The notes under the pieces were generated by a model. It was not told the origin of the DNA, made no database searches, and saw only the letters and a program-made list of their open reading frames with translations. Positions 7,651 through 15,741 of a stretch of DNA of 23,624 nt are shown here, one piece after another (position 1 is the first letter of the stretch; the number at the start of each line of letters is the position of its first letter). Both the position numbers and the translations under genes were made by a program. The stretch is from JAFNAG01 sp050011535 (GTDB taxonomy: Bacteria > Acidobacteriota > UBA6911), in the NCBI GenBank assembly GCA_050011535.1, contig JBEKIX010000042.1, positions 1 through 23,624 on the forward strand. The letters run 5' to 3'.

Positions 7651-7681
7651 TCCGCATTCGTCTCCCTGCGCCCCTGAAAGC

Positions 7682-7710
7682 TTGCCACGCGCCGGCGCTC
7701 GCCGTATCCT
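7682..7710 (+). promoter_or_regulatory. Candidate sigma70 promoter
   Basis: TTGCCA (7682-7687) and TATCCT (7705-7710) are separated by exactly 17 bp. The site lies 46 bp upstream of the small gene at 7756. No other element explains this 105-bp gap. Confidence 0.35.
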
Positions 7711-7755
7711 GGTATTCTAGTGACAGGTCCAAGGGTGGGAAGAGGCTGAACGACA

Positions 7756-8022
7756 ATGGCAAGAGGATGGGAAAGCAAGGCGGTCGAGCAACAAAGGGAA
7801 GCGGCTGGCAATGAGAGTCGTGTCGCCGATAAAGAACCCCTGAGCCCCGAGCAGGCCGACCTTCTGAGAAAAAGGGAGGGATTGCTCCTATCGCGATCCC
7901 GGGTGCTGCACGACCTGGAAGTTGCTCGAAACCCCCGCTACCGGGCTATCCTTATGGATGCGCTGAGGCATTTGGAAAGCGAGCTGGTGGGTCTTGAAGA
8001 TCATCGATACAAGCAGAGATAG
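7756..8022 (+). CDS. Small conserved helical protein of unknown function
   Basis: This 88-residue protein is highly charged and probably all helical, with a coiled-coil-like centre (LSPEQADLLRKREGLLLSRS, then a VLHDLEVARNPRYRAILMDA helix). It has no signal peptide, membrane span or cysteine. A purine-rich GGGAAGAGG lies just upstream of the ATG. The opening MARGWESKAVEQQ resembles small uncharacterised proteins I associate with Acidobacteria; this is memory, not a search. It sits between the periplasmic protein and the HD-domain gene and may be unrelated to Mo/W metabolism. No function is proposed. Confidence 0.7.
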   Translation: MARGWESKAVEQQREAAGNESRVADKEPLSPEQADLLRKREGLLLSRSRVLHDLEVARNPRYRAILMDALRHLESELVGLEDHRYKQR

Positions 8023-8121
8023 GCCGCATCGGCCGCGATCTTGAGCTGGAACTTCCGGTTTGTTTCAATCACAAAGCTCTCCTTGAATCCTGATTGAACT
8101 CTTATAGCACAACGCGGAACC

Positions 8122-9126
8122 ATGCGATATCGCCCGAACTTGCACAACAGCATGAGCACCGCCTTGACGGCGCTTGCAAGCGGGCCGGATAATGGTTTGC
8201 TTATGGCATCTCGACAACTCAAATACGCCAGCCTGATCGAGTCACGGTTTCCGGGACTGCACGACAAAATCCAACAGGCGATTCACCAATCCGAGAACCG
8301 ATATCAGGGAACGCCGGATTCCTCGAGCAGTTTCCTCTGGGAACATTCCACTCATGTGGCGTCCCTCGCCCACCGCCTGGCTCAGACTGAACATGTCGAC
8401 CCGATGATTCCGGTAATTGCCGCGCTCCTCCACGACGCCGGCAAGTTTGCCGGTGGGAGCTACCATGAAGACGGGAGTGTAGAGGAAGAGGAATCTGCAA
8501 GAATCGCCGGAGGTCTCCTGAGGGAAGCCGGAATGAGGCCCGTGGATATCGAGCAGGTGATTGACGGCCTGAAGGCTCTTTACAACGAAAAAGCGGGGAA
8601 AAACGTCGTCGCTGATTTTGTGCACGACGCCGACCTGCTTTCCAAGTTCGGCGCCCTGGGAGTGGCGGCCTTCTTTGTCAAATCCGCGCTCCGCGGCCGG
8701 ACGCTCGGCACCGCCGTGTTCCAGCACCTGAGCAAGGAGCTGACCTATGCCGCCTGTCTTCCCGAGAATATGCGCACTGCCGCGGGCCGGACGCTGGCAA
8801 CGAAAAAGGCCGGCGATTCGTTGAAGTTTTTCGGCGCGCTCCTCGATGAACTGCGCGACGCGCAGATCGCGGACCTGAAGATCCGGCGCATTCGTGTCGC
8901 CTGTGCTGATCATAGTGACCCATCGAGGGAGGTACTCCTCGTTCATCCTCCGGTTTGCCCGGCGTGCGGCGGCCGCTGGATCCACACCGGCACTGTGGAG
9001 CGGGGAATCAAATGCAGGAAACTCTCCGTTGAAATCCGTTGCCGCCGCTGCGGCGACCGGAGCGAAACATCTTTCTGTCTTCCTGAGATCATGTCCTTCG
9101 GCACCAGCCGGACGGATCGGGAGTGA
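8122..9126 (+). CDS. HD-domain phosphohydrolase-like protein with C-terminal zinc ribbon
   Basis: This 334-residue protein has an HD-type metal-dependent phosphohydrolase domain (about 65-240). The metal ligands are visible: H75 in EHSTHV, H104-D105 in LLHDAGK, and H168-D169/D171 in HDADLL. The C-terminus carries a zinc ribbon, C279-x2-C282 and C307-x2-C310 (CPACGGRW, CRRCGDR). HD proteins hydrolyse nucleotides, cyclic dinucleotides or other phosphate esters; the substrate here is unknown. The stop codon lies 2 bp before the wtpA ATG, so translation is probably coupled and this is likely the first gene of the wtpABC-moeA-moaA operon. The start is uncertain: no good ribosome binding site precedes the ATG at 8122, and ATGs at 8152 and 8203 are in frame. 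A signalling or nucleotide-handling role in the Mo/W operon is conjecture. Confidence 0.8.
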   Translation: MRYRPNLHNSMSTALTALASGPDNGLLMASRQLKYASLIESRFPGLHDKIQQAIHQSENRYQGTPDSSSSFLWEHSTHVASLAHRLAQTEHVDPMIPVIAALLHDAGKFAGGSYHEDGSVEEEESARIAGGLLREAGMRPVDIEQVIDGLKALYNEKAGKNVVADFVHDADLLSKFGALGVAAFFVKSALRGRTLGTAVFQHLSKELTYAACLPENMRTAAGRTLATKKAGDSLKFFGALLDELRDAQIADLKIRRIRVACADHSDPSREVLLVHPPVCPACGGRWIHTGTVERGIKCRKLSVEIRCRRCGDRSETSFCLPEIMSFGTSRTDRE

Positions 9127-9128
9127 AG

Positions 9129-10106
9129 ATGAAGCCGTCATTAAGCAATCTGGCATGGGTAATGAGCTGTTCGATCTTGTTGTTCATGATGCCGGCGCCG
9201 GCTCAAGTCAGGCAGGAGGAAGGCGGGCCGCTGATCATCTTTCACGCGGGAAGCCTCTCGATTCCGTTTGAGAAGATCATTGAAGAATTCAAGAAGGAGA
9301 ACCCGGGCACGGCAGTTGAGAAGGAAATCGCGGGAAGCCGCGAATGCGCCCGGAAGGTGTCCGAGCTTCACAAACCGTGTGACATTCTCGCCTCTGCGGA
9401 CTACATCGTCATCGACAATCTTCTCATTCCCAAGTTTGCGGATTGGAATCTGAAGTTCGCCACCAACGAGATGACGATCGTCTATCGGGAAAAATCCCGA
9501 CGGTCGAAAGAAATCACAGAACAGAACTGGTGTGACATTCTGCTCGACAAGAATGTTTCCTTTGGAAGGTCCGATCCCGACGCCGATCCGTGCGGTTACC
9601 GGACCATATTTACGATGAAACTTGCAGAGCTTTATTACGGCAAGCCCGGCCTGGCGCAAAAACTCCTGCGGAAAGACACCGAGTACATCCGCCCCAAAGA
9701 GATGGATCTGCTGGCATTGCTCGAGACCGGCGAATTAGACTACGCCTTTCTGTACAGGTCCGTCGCCGAACAACATGGGCTCAAGTTTCTCACTCTTCCA
9801 GACAAGATCAACCTCAAGAGGGCGGAATTTGAGGACTATTATAGACAGGCGTCCGTCGAGCTGAGCGGAACGACGCCCACGGAGAAAGCCACCCAATATG
9901 GGAACTCGATGGTTTATGGCGTCACGATTCCCAAAAACGCTCCTCACCCGGAACTGGCGGCAAGGTTCATTCAGTTTTTGATGAACAAGGACAAGGGTTT
10001 GAAGATCATGGAACAGATGGGGCAGCCGACGGTGGTTCCCTCCGTCTGTGATACCTACGACAAGCTTCCGGTGGAATTCAGGAAGTACGCGACCAGGAAA
10101 AAGTGA
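9129..10106 (+). CDS. wtpA: Tungstate/molybdate ABC transporter substrate-binding protein (WtpA type)
   Basis: This 325-residue secreted protein has an N-terminal hydrophobic signal (LAWVMSCSILLFMMPAPAQV). It shows the archaeal-type WtpA/ModA signature rather than that of E. coli ModA: FHAGSLSIPFEKIIEEFK, AGSRECARKVSEL, DILASADYIVIDN, FGRSDPDADPCGYR, then LLETGELDYAFLYRSVAEQH. In the characterised archaeal proteins, conserved serines plus an Asp and a Glu from the last two segments give octahedral oxyanion coordination; both acidic segments are present. An in-frame GTG at 9123 also exists, but CGGGAG at 9118-9123 fits the ATG at 9129 better. The gene follows the HD gene directly and overlaps the permease gene by 4 bp. 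Binding of tungstate or molybdate is well supported by family; preference between them is not. Confidence 0.93.
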   Translation: MKPSLSNLAWVMSCSILLFMMPAPAQVRQEEGGPLIIFHAGSLSIPFEKIIEEFKKENPGTAVEKEIAGSRECARKVSELHKPCDILASADYIVIDNLLIPKFADWNLKFATNEMTIVYREKSRRSKEITEQNWCDILLDKNVSFGRSDPDADPCGYRTIFTMKLAELYYGKPGLAQKLLRKDTEYIRPKEMDLLALLETGELDYAFLYRSVAEQHGLKFLTLPDKINLKRAEFEDYYRQASVELSGTTPTEKATQYGNSMVYGVTIPKNAPHPELAARFIQFLMNKDKGLKIMEQMGQPTVVPSVCDTYDKLPVEFRKYATRKK

Positions 10107-10900
10107 CGCAGCCAATGATATCTTTTCCCCGCGAGCAATCGGCGCTTGGCCTGGTATTCGCCTTCCTCGGCGGTCTGCTGTTGCTGTTTATCGTCGCTCC
10201 CATTGCCGGAATTTATTGGGATTCCATGGGAGGATCGATGGCCGAGGCACTCCGCAGTGAAGAGGTGCGCGACAGCATCTGGCTCAGCCTGTGGATTTCG
10301 ATGGCCGGCACCCTGTTATTTTCCTTTCTTGCTGTTCCGCTCGCATATCTGCTGGCAAGGCGGTCGTTTCCTCTGAAGGGAATCGTCAACGGGATTATCG
10401 ATATCCCCATTATCATTCCTCATTCGGCCGCCGGCATTGCCGTGTTGGGCGTTCTCACCAGGGAAAGCCTGGCGGGAAGGATCGCGAATGCCGTCGGACT
10501 GAGATTCGTGGGCAGTCCCGCCGGCATCATGGTGGCCATGGCATTCGTCAGCATTCCCTTCTTGATCAACGCAGCGCGTGACGGATTCGCGGCCGTGCCC
10601 GAACGCCTCGAAAAAATTGCGCTCACGCTCGGGGCCTCGCCCGCGAGGATGTTCTTTACGATTTCGCTTCCTTTGGCGTGGCGCTCCGTCCTGTCGGGCC
10701 TCATTCTCATGTGGGCCCGGGGCATGAGCGAATTCGGCGCCGTGGTCATTGTGGCGTACAACCCCAAGACCGCACCCGTCCTCATTTACGAGAGGTTCAC
10801 GTCGTTTGGATTAAAGTATTCCACTCCGGTAGCGGCCCTGTTTGTAACAGTCTGCCTGATGATTTTCGTAGGCTTGCGTATCGTCAAGAGGAAGGTCTGA
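10103..10900 (+). CDS. wtpB: Tungstate/molybdate ABC transporter permease
   Basis: This 265-residue integral membrane protein has about six hydrophobic segments, beginning with LVFAFLGGLLLLFIVAPIAG. It carries the cytoplasmic EAA-like coupling loop of importer permeases (ERLEKIALTLGASPARMFFT) and the downstream LPLAWRSVLSGLILMWARGM followed by SEFGAVVIVA, typical of ModB/WtpB/CysT-type permeases. The GTG start at 10103 overlaps the wtpA stop (GTGA), a common sign of translational coupling. The ATPase gene follows one base after its stop. It would form a homodimeric channel with two copies of the ATPase. Confidence 0.93.
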   Translation: MTQPMISFPREQSALGLVFAFLGGLLLLFIVAPIAGIYWDSMGGSMAEALRSEEVRDSIWLSLWISMAGTLLFSFLAVPLAYLLARRSFPLKGIVNGIIDIPIIIPHSAAGIAVLGVLTRESLAGRIANAVGLRFVGSPAGIMVAMAFVSIPFLINAARDGFAAVPERLEKIALTLGASPARMFFTISLPLAWRSVLSGLILMWARGMSEFGAVVIVAYNPKTAPVLIYERFTSFGLKYSTPVAALFVTVCLMIFVGLRIVKRKV

Positions 10901-10901
10901 A

Positions 10902-11948
10902 ATGCTGGCAATCGAAGACCTCTCTTTCCGCATCGGCGGCTTCCAACTCAAGAACATCCGCTTTTCGGTCGAGAGGGGCGATTATTTTGTCATTCTCGGA
11001 GCTTCGGGCGTAGGCAAGACGCTTCTGCTCGAGACCATCGCCGGATTGAGGCCTCCGGAATCGGGAAAAATTCACTTGCGGGGGCGCGACATAACCCTGG
11101 AGCGCATTCAGAAGCGGAACCTTAGCATTGTGTACCAGGACGGCGGCTTGTTCCCGCATCTTTCCGTCCACGACAACATTGCCTACCCGCTGAAGAGCCG
11201 GGGAAGCAAGGAGCTTGACGGGAAGGTGAACCGCGCGGCTTCGCAGACCGGCATCGCGGACAAACTGAACCGCAGGCCGGAGAGCCTGTCAGGCGGAGAG
11301 TATCAGCGGGCGACCCTCGCCCGGTGCCTGGCAGCCGATTCCGACATGTTTCTTCTCGATGAACCCCTTTCCTCGCTCGACGCCAAATCCAAAATCGAAC
11401 TGCGCGCACTGTTGAGGAAGCTCAACAGGGAAGGCATCACCATGGTTCACGTGACGCACGACTACGAGGAAGCGGTATCGCTGGCGACCAAAATCGGCAT
11501 CATGGAAAACGGGGCGCTGGTTCATGTTGCTTCTCCCGAGGAGATTTTCCGGCATCCCAAGTCTGAATTCATCGCGAGCTTTGTCGGAATCAAGAACTAC
11601 TTCAGGGGGACCGTGCGTGCCGTGACGGGGAGCGATCTGAAGGAGTTCTGCTCAAACGGGATAAAAATATACTGTCTCACCGAAATCCCCGAGGGAGAGG
11701 TATTCCTGATGATCGGGCCGGGCGAGATCACCGTTTCGAATGAGGCCGAGGCGGGCAGCGCGCGGAATAGATTCAAGGGCGTCATCAGGGATATGATTCC
11801 TGCGAGGCTCGGCATGGATCTGATTGTTGACGTCGGTGTTGAAGTGGTCGCAACGATCTCTTCAGACGCCCGGAATTCGCTGGATTTGGAGATCGGCAAG
11901 GAGATCTGGATCAGTTTCAAAGCCTCGTCGTGCAGGATCTATGCCTAG
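10902..11948 (+). CDS. wtpC: Tungstate/molybdate ABC transporter ATPase
   Basis: This 348-residue protein contains a complete ABC ATPase. Motifs are Walker A GASGVGKT, Q-loop (VYQDGGLFPHLSVHDNIAYP), signature LSGGEYQRATLARCL, Walker B MFLLDEPLSSLD and H-loop HVTHDYEEA. After about residue 235 a smaller C-terminal regulatory (TOBE/MOP-like) domain runs to the end (FVGIKNYFRGTVRAV, LMIGPGEITVS). In ModC homologues such domains can bind the oxyanion and inhibit the pump. The ATG is preceded by a purine-rich stretch (AAGAGGAAGG). It starts one base after the permease stop and ends 12 bp before moeA, so it is mid-operon. Confidence 0.93.
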   Translation: MLAIEDLSFRIGGFQLKNIRFSVERGDYFVILGASGVGKTLLLETIAGLRPPESGKIHLRGRDITLERIQKRNLSIVYQDGGLFPHLSVHDNIAYPLKSRGSKELDGKVNRAASQTGIADKLNRRPESLSGGEYQRATLARCLAADSDMFLLDEPLSSLDAKSKIELRALLRKLNREGITMVHVTHDYEEAVSLATKIGIMENGALVHVASPEEIFRHPKSEFIASFVGIKNYFRGTVRAVTGSDLKEFCSNGIKIYCLTEIPEGEVFLMIGPGEITVSNEAEAGSARNRFKGVIRDMIPARLGMDLIVDVGVEVVATISSDARNSLDLEIGKEIWISFKASSCRIYA

Positions 11949-11960
11949 GCAGGATTCAAA

Positions 11961-13136
11961 ATGATCGCGTTCGAAAAGGCGGTAGAGATCGTCAGGGCCA
12001 ACGCGGCCGTACTCCACGCAGAAAGCATACCGATCGAGGAGTGTTTGAATCGCGTCCTGCGCCAGGACGTTCTCTCCGATGTCGACATGCCCCCATTCGA
12101 CAAGGCCGCGATGGATGGATATGCGTGCCGGAGGCAAGATGTGGGAGATGCCCTCGAGGTGATCGAAGTCATTCCGGCAGGGAAATCACCGCAGCGCGCG
12201 CTCGGCAGCCGCCAGTGCGCCAAAATCATGACCGGTGCCATGCTGCCGGACGGAGCGGATTGTGTCATCATAGTTGAGGAGGTAGAGGAAACCGCGGCGA
12301 ATACCATCCGGTTCATGGGCGGGCTAACCGCGCCCAACATCAGCCGCAAGGCCTCCGATGTCGTCGCGGGGCAAACGCTCGTGCGCTCCGGCGTCAGGAT
12401 CGGCCCGGCGGAGGTGGCCTCACTGGCCCTTGCCGGCTGCGTTTGGCCGCGCGTCAGCAGAAAGCCAAGGATTGGAATCATCGCCACGGGAGATGAGCTC
12501 GTCGAACCGGATGCCGTCCCCGGTTCGTCGCAGATCAGGAACTCGAACGCCTGCCAACTTATGGCACAGTGTTTGCAGTTCGGATGCGCGCCTGTATATT
12601 ACGGCATTGCGAAGGATGCCAAAGACATCATTGCCGGCATGCTCGAGAAAGCCCGGCAGGAGAACGATGTCATTCTGATTACCGGCGGCGTTTCCATGGG
12701 CGATTTTGATCTGGTGCCCTCGCTGCTGGAGGAGAGTGGCATCCGGATTTATTTTGAGAAAGTGGCCATTCAGCCTGGCAAACCAACGGTCTTCGGACGG
12801 ATCGGTGAGCAGGCCGTTTTCGGGCTGCCGGGAAATCCGGTTTCCTCTTTCACGGTGTTTGAGACGCTCGTCAAGGAATTTCTCGCCGTCGCGATGGGGT
12901 TAAGGAACCACGTGCGCACGACCAGGTGCCGCCTGGCCCGCGCGCTGAAGAGGGAGAATTGCGCGCGCATGGCATGGGTGCCGGTCAGAATCACGCCGGA
13001 AGGCTTTGCCGTGCCCGTGGAGTATCACGGGTCGGCGCACATCACGTCCATGACTGGCGCCGATGGAATCACGTCGATTCCAGTCGATACATATGAGGTT
13101 CCGGAAGGCAGTGCCGTCGATGTTCGACAGATTTGA
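11961..13136 (+). CDS. moeA: Molybdopterin molybdenumtransferase MoeA
   Basis: This full-length, 391-residue MoeA has all usual landmarks: FDKAAMDGYACR, MTGAMLPDGADCVIIVEEVE, ISRKASDVVAGQTLV, ATGDELVEPD, QIRNSNACQL, TGGVSMGDFD, IQPGKPTVFG and GLPGNPVSSFTVFE. It inserts molybdate or tungstate into MPT-AMP. AGGCAGGA lies upstream of the ATG. It follows wtpC by 12 bp and overlaps moaA by 17 bp, so uptake and insertion are directly coupled in one transcript. It is the third MoeA in the window. Unlike the second, it keeps the canonical glycine loop and has no extra domain. Confidence 0.95.
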   Translation: MIAFEKAVEIVRANAAVLHAESIPIEECLNRVLRQDVLSDVDMPPFDKAAMDGYACRRQDVGDALEVIEVIPAGKSPQRALGSRQCAKIMTGAMLPDGADCVIIVEEVEETAANTIRFMGGLTAPNISRKASDVVAGQTLVRSGVRIGPAEVASLALAGCVWPRVSRKPRIGIIATGDELVEPDAVPGSSQIRNSNACQLMAQCLQFGCAPVYYGIAKDAKDIIAGMLEKARQENDVILITGGVSMGDFDLVPSLLEESGIRIYFEKVAIQPGKPTVFGRIGEQAVFGLPGNPVSSFTVFETLVKEFLAVAMGLRNHVRTTRCRLARALKRENCARMAWVPVRITPEGFAVPVEYHGSAHITSMTGADGITSIPVDTYEVPEGSAVDVRQI

Positions 13137-13920
13137 TCGCCCAATTGACTACCTGCGAATCAGCGTAACGGACCGCTGCAATCTGCGGTGTGTGTACTGC
13201 ATGCCTGCCGAGGGTATCCGGCTGATCGATCACAGCTCCGTTCTCTCCTTTGAAGAGATCGCCGAGTTTACCCGGTGCGCCGTGGAACTGGGCATTCGCA
13301 AGGTCCGCCTGACCGGCGGCGAGCCGCTCGTGCGAAAAGGCACCACCCATTTAGTCCGCATGCTTTCCGCCATCAGGGGAATCGAAGACCTTTCGATGAC
13401 CACCAACGCCATCCTGCTTCCGCGCTATGCCGTGGCACTCAAGGAGGCGGGTCTGCGCAGGGTGAACATCAGTCTCGACACTATAGATGAGGCCAAGTTC
13501 CGGGAGATCACGCGTGGAGGTGACATCCGGGATGTCCTTCGAGGAATTGAGGCGGCTCGTGTGGCGGGGCTGTCTCCGATCAAAATCAACTGCGTGATCG
13601 TTGACAGCCCGGATGATCCAGATGCGCTTGCGGTCAAGCGATTCTGCGAAGAACAGGGACTGATCCCGCGATTCATCAAGCAGATGGATATCGAAAAGGG
13701 TAGTTTCGGAGTCGTGCACGGCGGCAGCGGCGGACACTGCGCGAGCTGCAACCGGCTCCGCCTCACGAGCAACGGCCTCCTGAAGCCGTGCCTGTTCAAC
13801 GACGTTGCCTTCGACATCCGAAAGATGAACTACAGGGAAGCATTGCGCATGGCTGTCGATCAGAAGCCTCGAGCCGGCGTCCACAGCAACACCCACAGGT
13901 TCTACAACATCGGCGGCTAA
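13120..13920 (+). CDS. moaA: Short-form GTP 3',8-cyclase MoaA (radical SAM)
   Basis: From the ATG at 13120 the protein has 266 residues, against about 325-340 in typical MoaA. It keeps the radical SAM cysteines C20-x3-C24-x2-C27 (DRCNLRCVYCMP), the glycine-rich TGGEPLVRKG, the second cluster C207-x2-C210-x13-C224, and the equivalents of the three GTP-binding arginines (R13, R212, R214). It also keeps the terminal Gly-Gly needed for cyclisation. About 50 residues between FIKQMDI and the second cluster are absent compared with the structurally known enzyme, replaced by EKGSFGVVHGGSGGH. The join is clean with no frameshift, so it looks like a subfamily rather than damage. It overlaps moeA by 17 bp and would make cyclic pyranopterin for Moco/Wco. 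Confidence 0.88.
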   Translation: MFDRFDRPIDYLRISVTDRCNLRCVYCMPAEGIRLIDHSSVLSFEEIAEFTRCAVELGIRKVRLTGGEPLVRKGTTHLVRMLSAIRGIEDLSMTTNAILLPRYAVALKEAGLRRVNISLDTIDEAKFREITRGGDIRDVLRGIEAARVAGLSPIKINCVIVDSPDDPDALAVKRFCEEQGLIPRFIKQMDIEKGSFGVVHGGSGGHCASCNRLRLTSNGLLKPCLFNDVAFDIRKMNYREALRMAVDQKPRAGVHSNTHRFYNIGG

Positions 13921-13927
13921 GCGATGC

Positions 13928-13965
13928 TTGTAATTCAGAGGTCCGAATTGCTATGTTTGTATAAC
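13928..13965 (+). promoter_or_regulatory. Candidate promoter/operator for tpx
   Basis: TTGTAA (13928-13933) and TATGTT (13952-13957), spaced 18 bp, or TATAAC (13960-13965) as an alternative -10, lie in the 67-bp gap before tpx. A small inverted repeat AATTC-N8-GAATT (13932-13949) overlaps the spacer and could be an operator. Both are weak matches. Confidence 0.25.
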
Positions 13966-13987
13966 CCATATTCAGGAGGCCATTTTG

Positions 13988-14506
13988 ATGACTACCGAAC
14001 GACCGAATGCAACCACAATGCGTGGGAACCCGCTCACGCTGATGGGGCCAGAACTGCGCCCCGGTGACAAAGCCCCTGCCTTCACGGCACGTACTCTGGA
14101 TCTGAAGCCCTTCACTCTCGACGACACCAAGGGCAAGATCAGGCTGTTCAGTGCGGTTCCTTCACTGGACACTCCCGTCTGCGATGCGGAGACCCGGCGG
14201 TTCAACCTGGAAGCATCCAAGTTGGGGGACAAAGTCGAAATCGTCACCATCAGCATGGATCTTCCCTTCGCGCAGAAACGCTGGTGCGCCGCCGCCGGCA
14301 TCGACAAAATCCAATTGGTGTCGGACTACTTCGACCGATCCTTCAGTGAGGCCTACGGCACCTTAATCAAGGAGCTGCGCTTGTCCAGCCGTGCCATTTT
14401 CGTCGTGGACAGTCAGAACACGATCCGCTACGTGGAGTACGTTCAGGAAGTGGCAGATCATCCTGACTACGAAAAGGCTCTCGCCGCAGTCAAGTCGCTG
14501 CTTTGA
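13988..14506 (+). CDS. tpx: Thiol peroxidase Tpx (atypical 2-Cys peroxiredoxin)
   Basis: This 172-residue protein has the Tpx layout. It includes the N-terminal TMRGNPLTLMGPELRPGDKA, the peroxidatic cysteine in PSLDTPVCDAET (Thr three residues before Cys), the resolving cysteine in KRWCAAAGI, and LVSDYFDRSFSEAYGTLIKE. It reduces hydrogen peroxide and alkyl peroxides using thioredoxin, in the cytoplasm or periplasm; no signal peptide is seen. CAGGAGG at 13974-13980 fixes the ATG at 13988. It follows moaA by 67 bp and probably has its own promoter. Protection of oxygen-sensitive Fe-S and radical SAM enzymes is a plausible reason for its location but is not shown. Confidence 0.95.
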   Translation: MTTERPNATTMRGNPLTLMGPELRPGDKAPAFTARTLDLKPFTLDDTKGKIRLFSAVPSLDTPVCDAETRRFNLEASKLGDKVEIVTISMDLPFAQKRWCAAAGIDKIQLVSDYFDRSFSEAYGTLIKELRLSSRAIFVVDSQNTIRYVEYVQEVADHPDYEKALAAVKSLL

Positions 14507-14515
14507 TCCGAATCC

Positions 14516-14544
14516 TTGACTTAGTTGCAGGGACTGTGGAGAAT
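14516..14544 (+). promoter_or_regulatory. Candidate sigma70 promoter for the foldase gene
   Basis: TTGACT (14516-14521) and GAGAAT (14539-14544) are separated by 17 bp in the 157-bp gap after tpx. A TGTGGAG/CTCCACA inverted repeat (14535-14541 and 14574-14580) overlaps the -10 region and may be an operator or chance. Confidence 0.35.
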
Positions 14545-14663
14545 TACGGTTGCTTTCTCGGGCACCCAGACGCCTCCACACGGCTTTCGAGCGATCATGC
14601 CAGCTACGCGCGGATACGATCCGGGATTGGCCATAATTTCAGTATTCAGGAGACCATAATTCA

Positions 14664-15722
14664 ATGATTCGACGCTGCATGGTTCCGGGCGCCGCTCTCG
14701 TGGCCCTGTTGTTTCTGATGGGCTCGGCGCAGTCGGCTCAACAGGATGTAAAAAGCGTTCCTGCTCCTCCGGCCGTCGTCTCCAATGACGTGGTGGTCAA
14801 GGTGCTTGGCGAGTCCGTTACGGAGAAGCAGGTAATCGATACGGTCAACCAAATCTTGACTCAGCTTTCGCGCGCTCAGCAAGTGACCCCCGACCAGGTT
14901 AAGCAAAAGGACACCCTCTATTTCAAGGAGGCTCTGGACACTATTGTCGGTACGATCCTTCTGAAGAACGAAGCCAAAGAAAAAAGCATGGTAGTGGAAA
15001 CGTCCAAGATTGATGCGAATTTGAAGACGATGAAGGGACAGTTTCCCGACGAAGCCAAGTTTCAAGAGGTGCTGAAGACACAGGGGCTCACCGAGGAAGC
15101 CCTCCGCACTTCGATCGAGACGAATTTATTGTGCCAGCAGATGATCGATCTGATCACAAAGGACATTCCACAGGCGTCCGATGCAGACATCCTGAAGTTT
15201 TATAACGAAAACCCCAAATACTTCCCATCTCCGGAACAGGTTCACGCCGCGGAAATCTTTCTGAGGGTGGACAAGGCGGCTACCCCAGAACAAAAGGCCG
15301 AGATCCGGAAGAAATTGGAAGCCATCAAAACAGACATAGAAAGCAAGAAACTGACTTTTGCGGACGCTGCCACAAAAAACTCGGAAGACACGCCCAGTGC
15401 TCAGAAAGGCGGAGATTTGGGCACCTTCAAGCGCGGGGATATGATCAAGGTGCTCGAAGACGCCGTGTTCAGCGCCCAGCCGGGCACGCTTACGCCGATC
15501 ATCGAGTCTGAGTTCGGCTTTCACCTGTTCAACGTCATCGAACATAAGCCCGTGGGCGTCGCTCCGCTGGATGATGCTTATAAGGGGCGCATCAAGAACT
15601 ATATCGAGAACTTGGCAAAACAGGACGTCACTCGTAAGCACCTCGACGCTCTCAAAGCCAAGACCAAGGTCGAGATTGTGATGTCGGAAGAGGACTGGAA
15701 CAAACGACACGCCGCAAAATAA
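14664..15722 (+). CDS. Periplasmic parvulin-type peptidyl-prolyl isomerase / SurA-like foldase
   Basis: This 352-residue protein starts with a signal peptide (IRRCMVPGAALVALLFLMGS, cleavage near AQSAQQ). A SurA_N-type chaperone region follows (about 45-180; VVKVLGESVTEKQVIDTVNQ, LTEEALRTSIETNLLCQQMI). One PpiC rotamase domain (about 190-320) contains VHAAEIFLRVDK, FADAATKNSEDTPSAQKGGD, LGTFKRGDM, VFSAQPGTLTPIIESEFGFH and LFNVIEHKP. This architecture folds or escorts outer-membrane proteins in the periplasm. GGAG lies about 11 bp before the ATG. It has a single rotamase domain rather than the two of E. coli SurA, as in PpiC/PrsA-like forms. It faces the same way as tpx but probably has its own promoter. 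Confidence 0.9.
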   Translation: MIRRCMVPGAALVALLFLMGSAQSAQQDVKSVPAPPAVVSNDVVVKVLGESVTEKQVIDTVNQILTQLSRAQQVTPDQVKQKDTLYFKEALDTIVGTILLKNEAKEKSMVVETSKIDANLKTMKGQFPDEAKFQEVLKTQGLTEEALRTSIETNLLCQQMIDLITKDIPQASDADILKFYNENPKYFPSPEQVHAAEIFLRVDKAATPEQKAEIRKKLEAIKTDIESKKLTFADAATKNSEDTPSAQKGGDLGTFKRGDMIKVLEDAVFSAQPGTLTPIIESEFGFHLFNVIEHKPVGVAPLDDAYKGRIKNYIENLAKQDVTRKHLDALKAKTKVEIVMSEEDWNKRHAAK

Positions 15723-15741
15723 GCACTGGCCAGGCAGCACT

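Noticed and set aside
8001..8120. A minus-strand frame in the gap before the HD gene ending SGFKESFVIETNRKFQLKIA and onward
   Set aside because: The tail looks faintly protein-like and could be an old remnant, but it has no recognised family, no start signal and an antisense overlap with the HD gene, so it is not reported as a feature.
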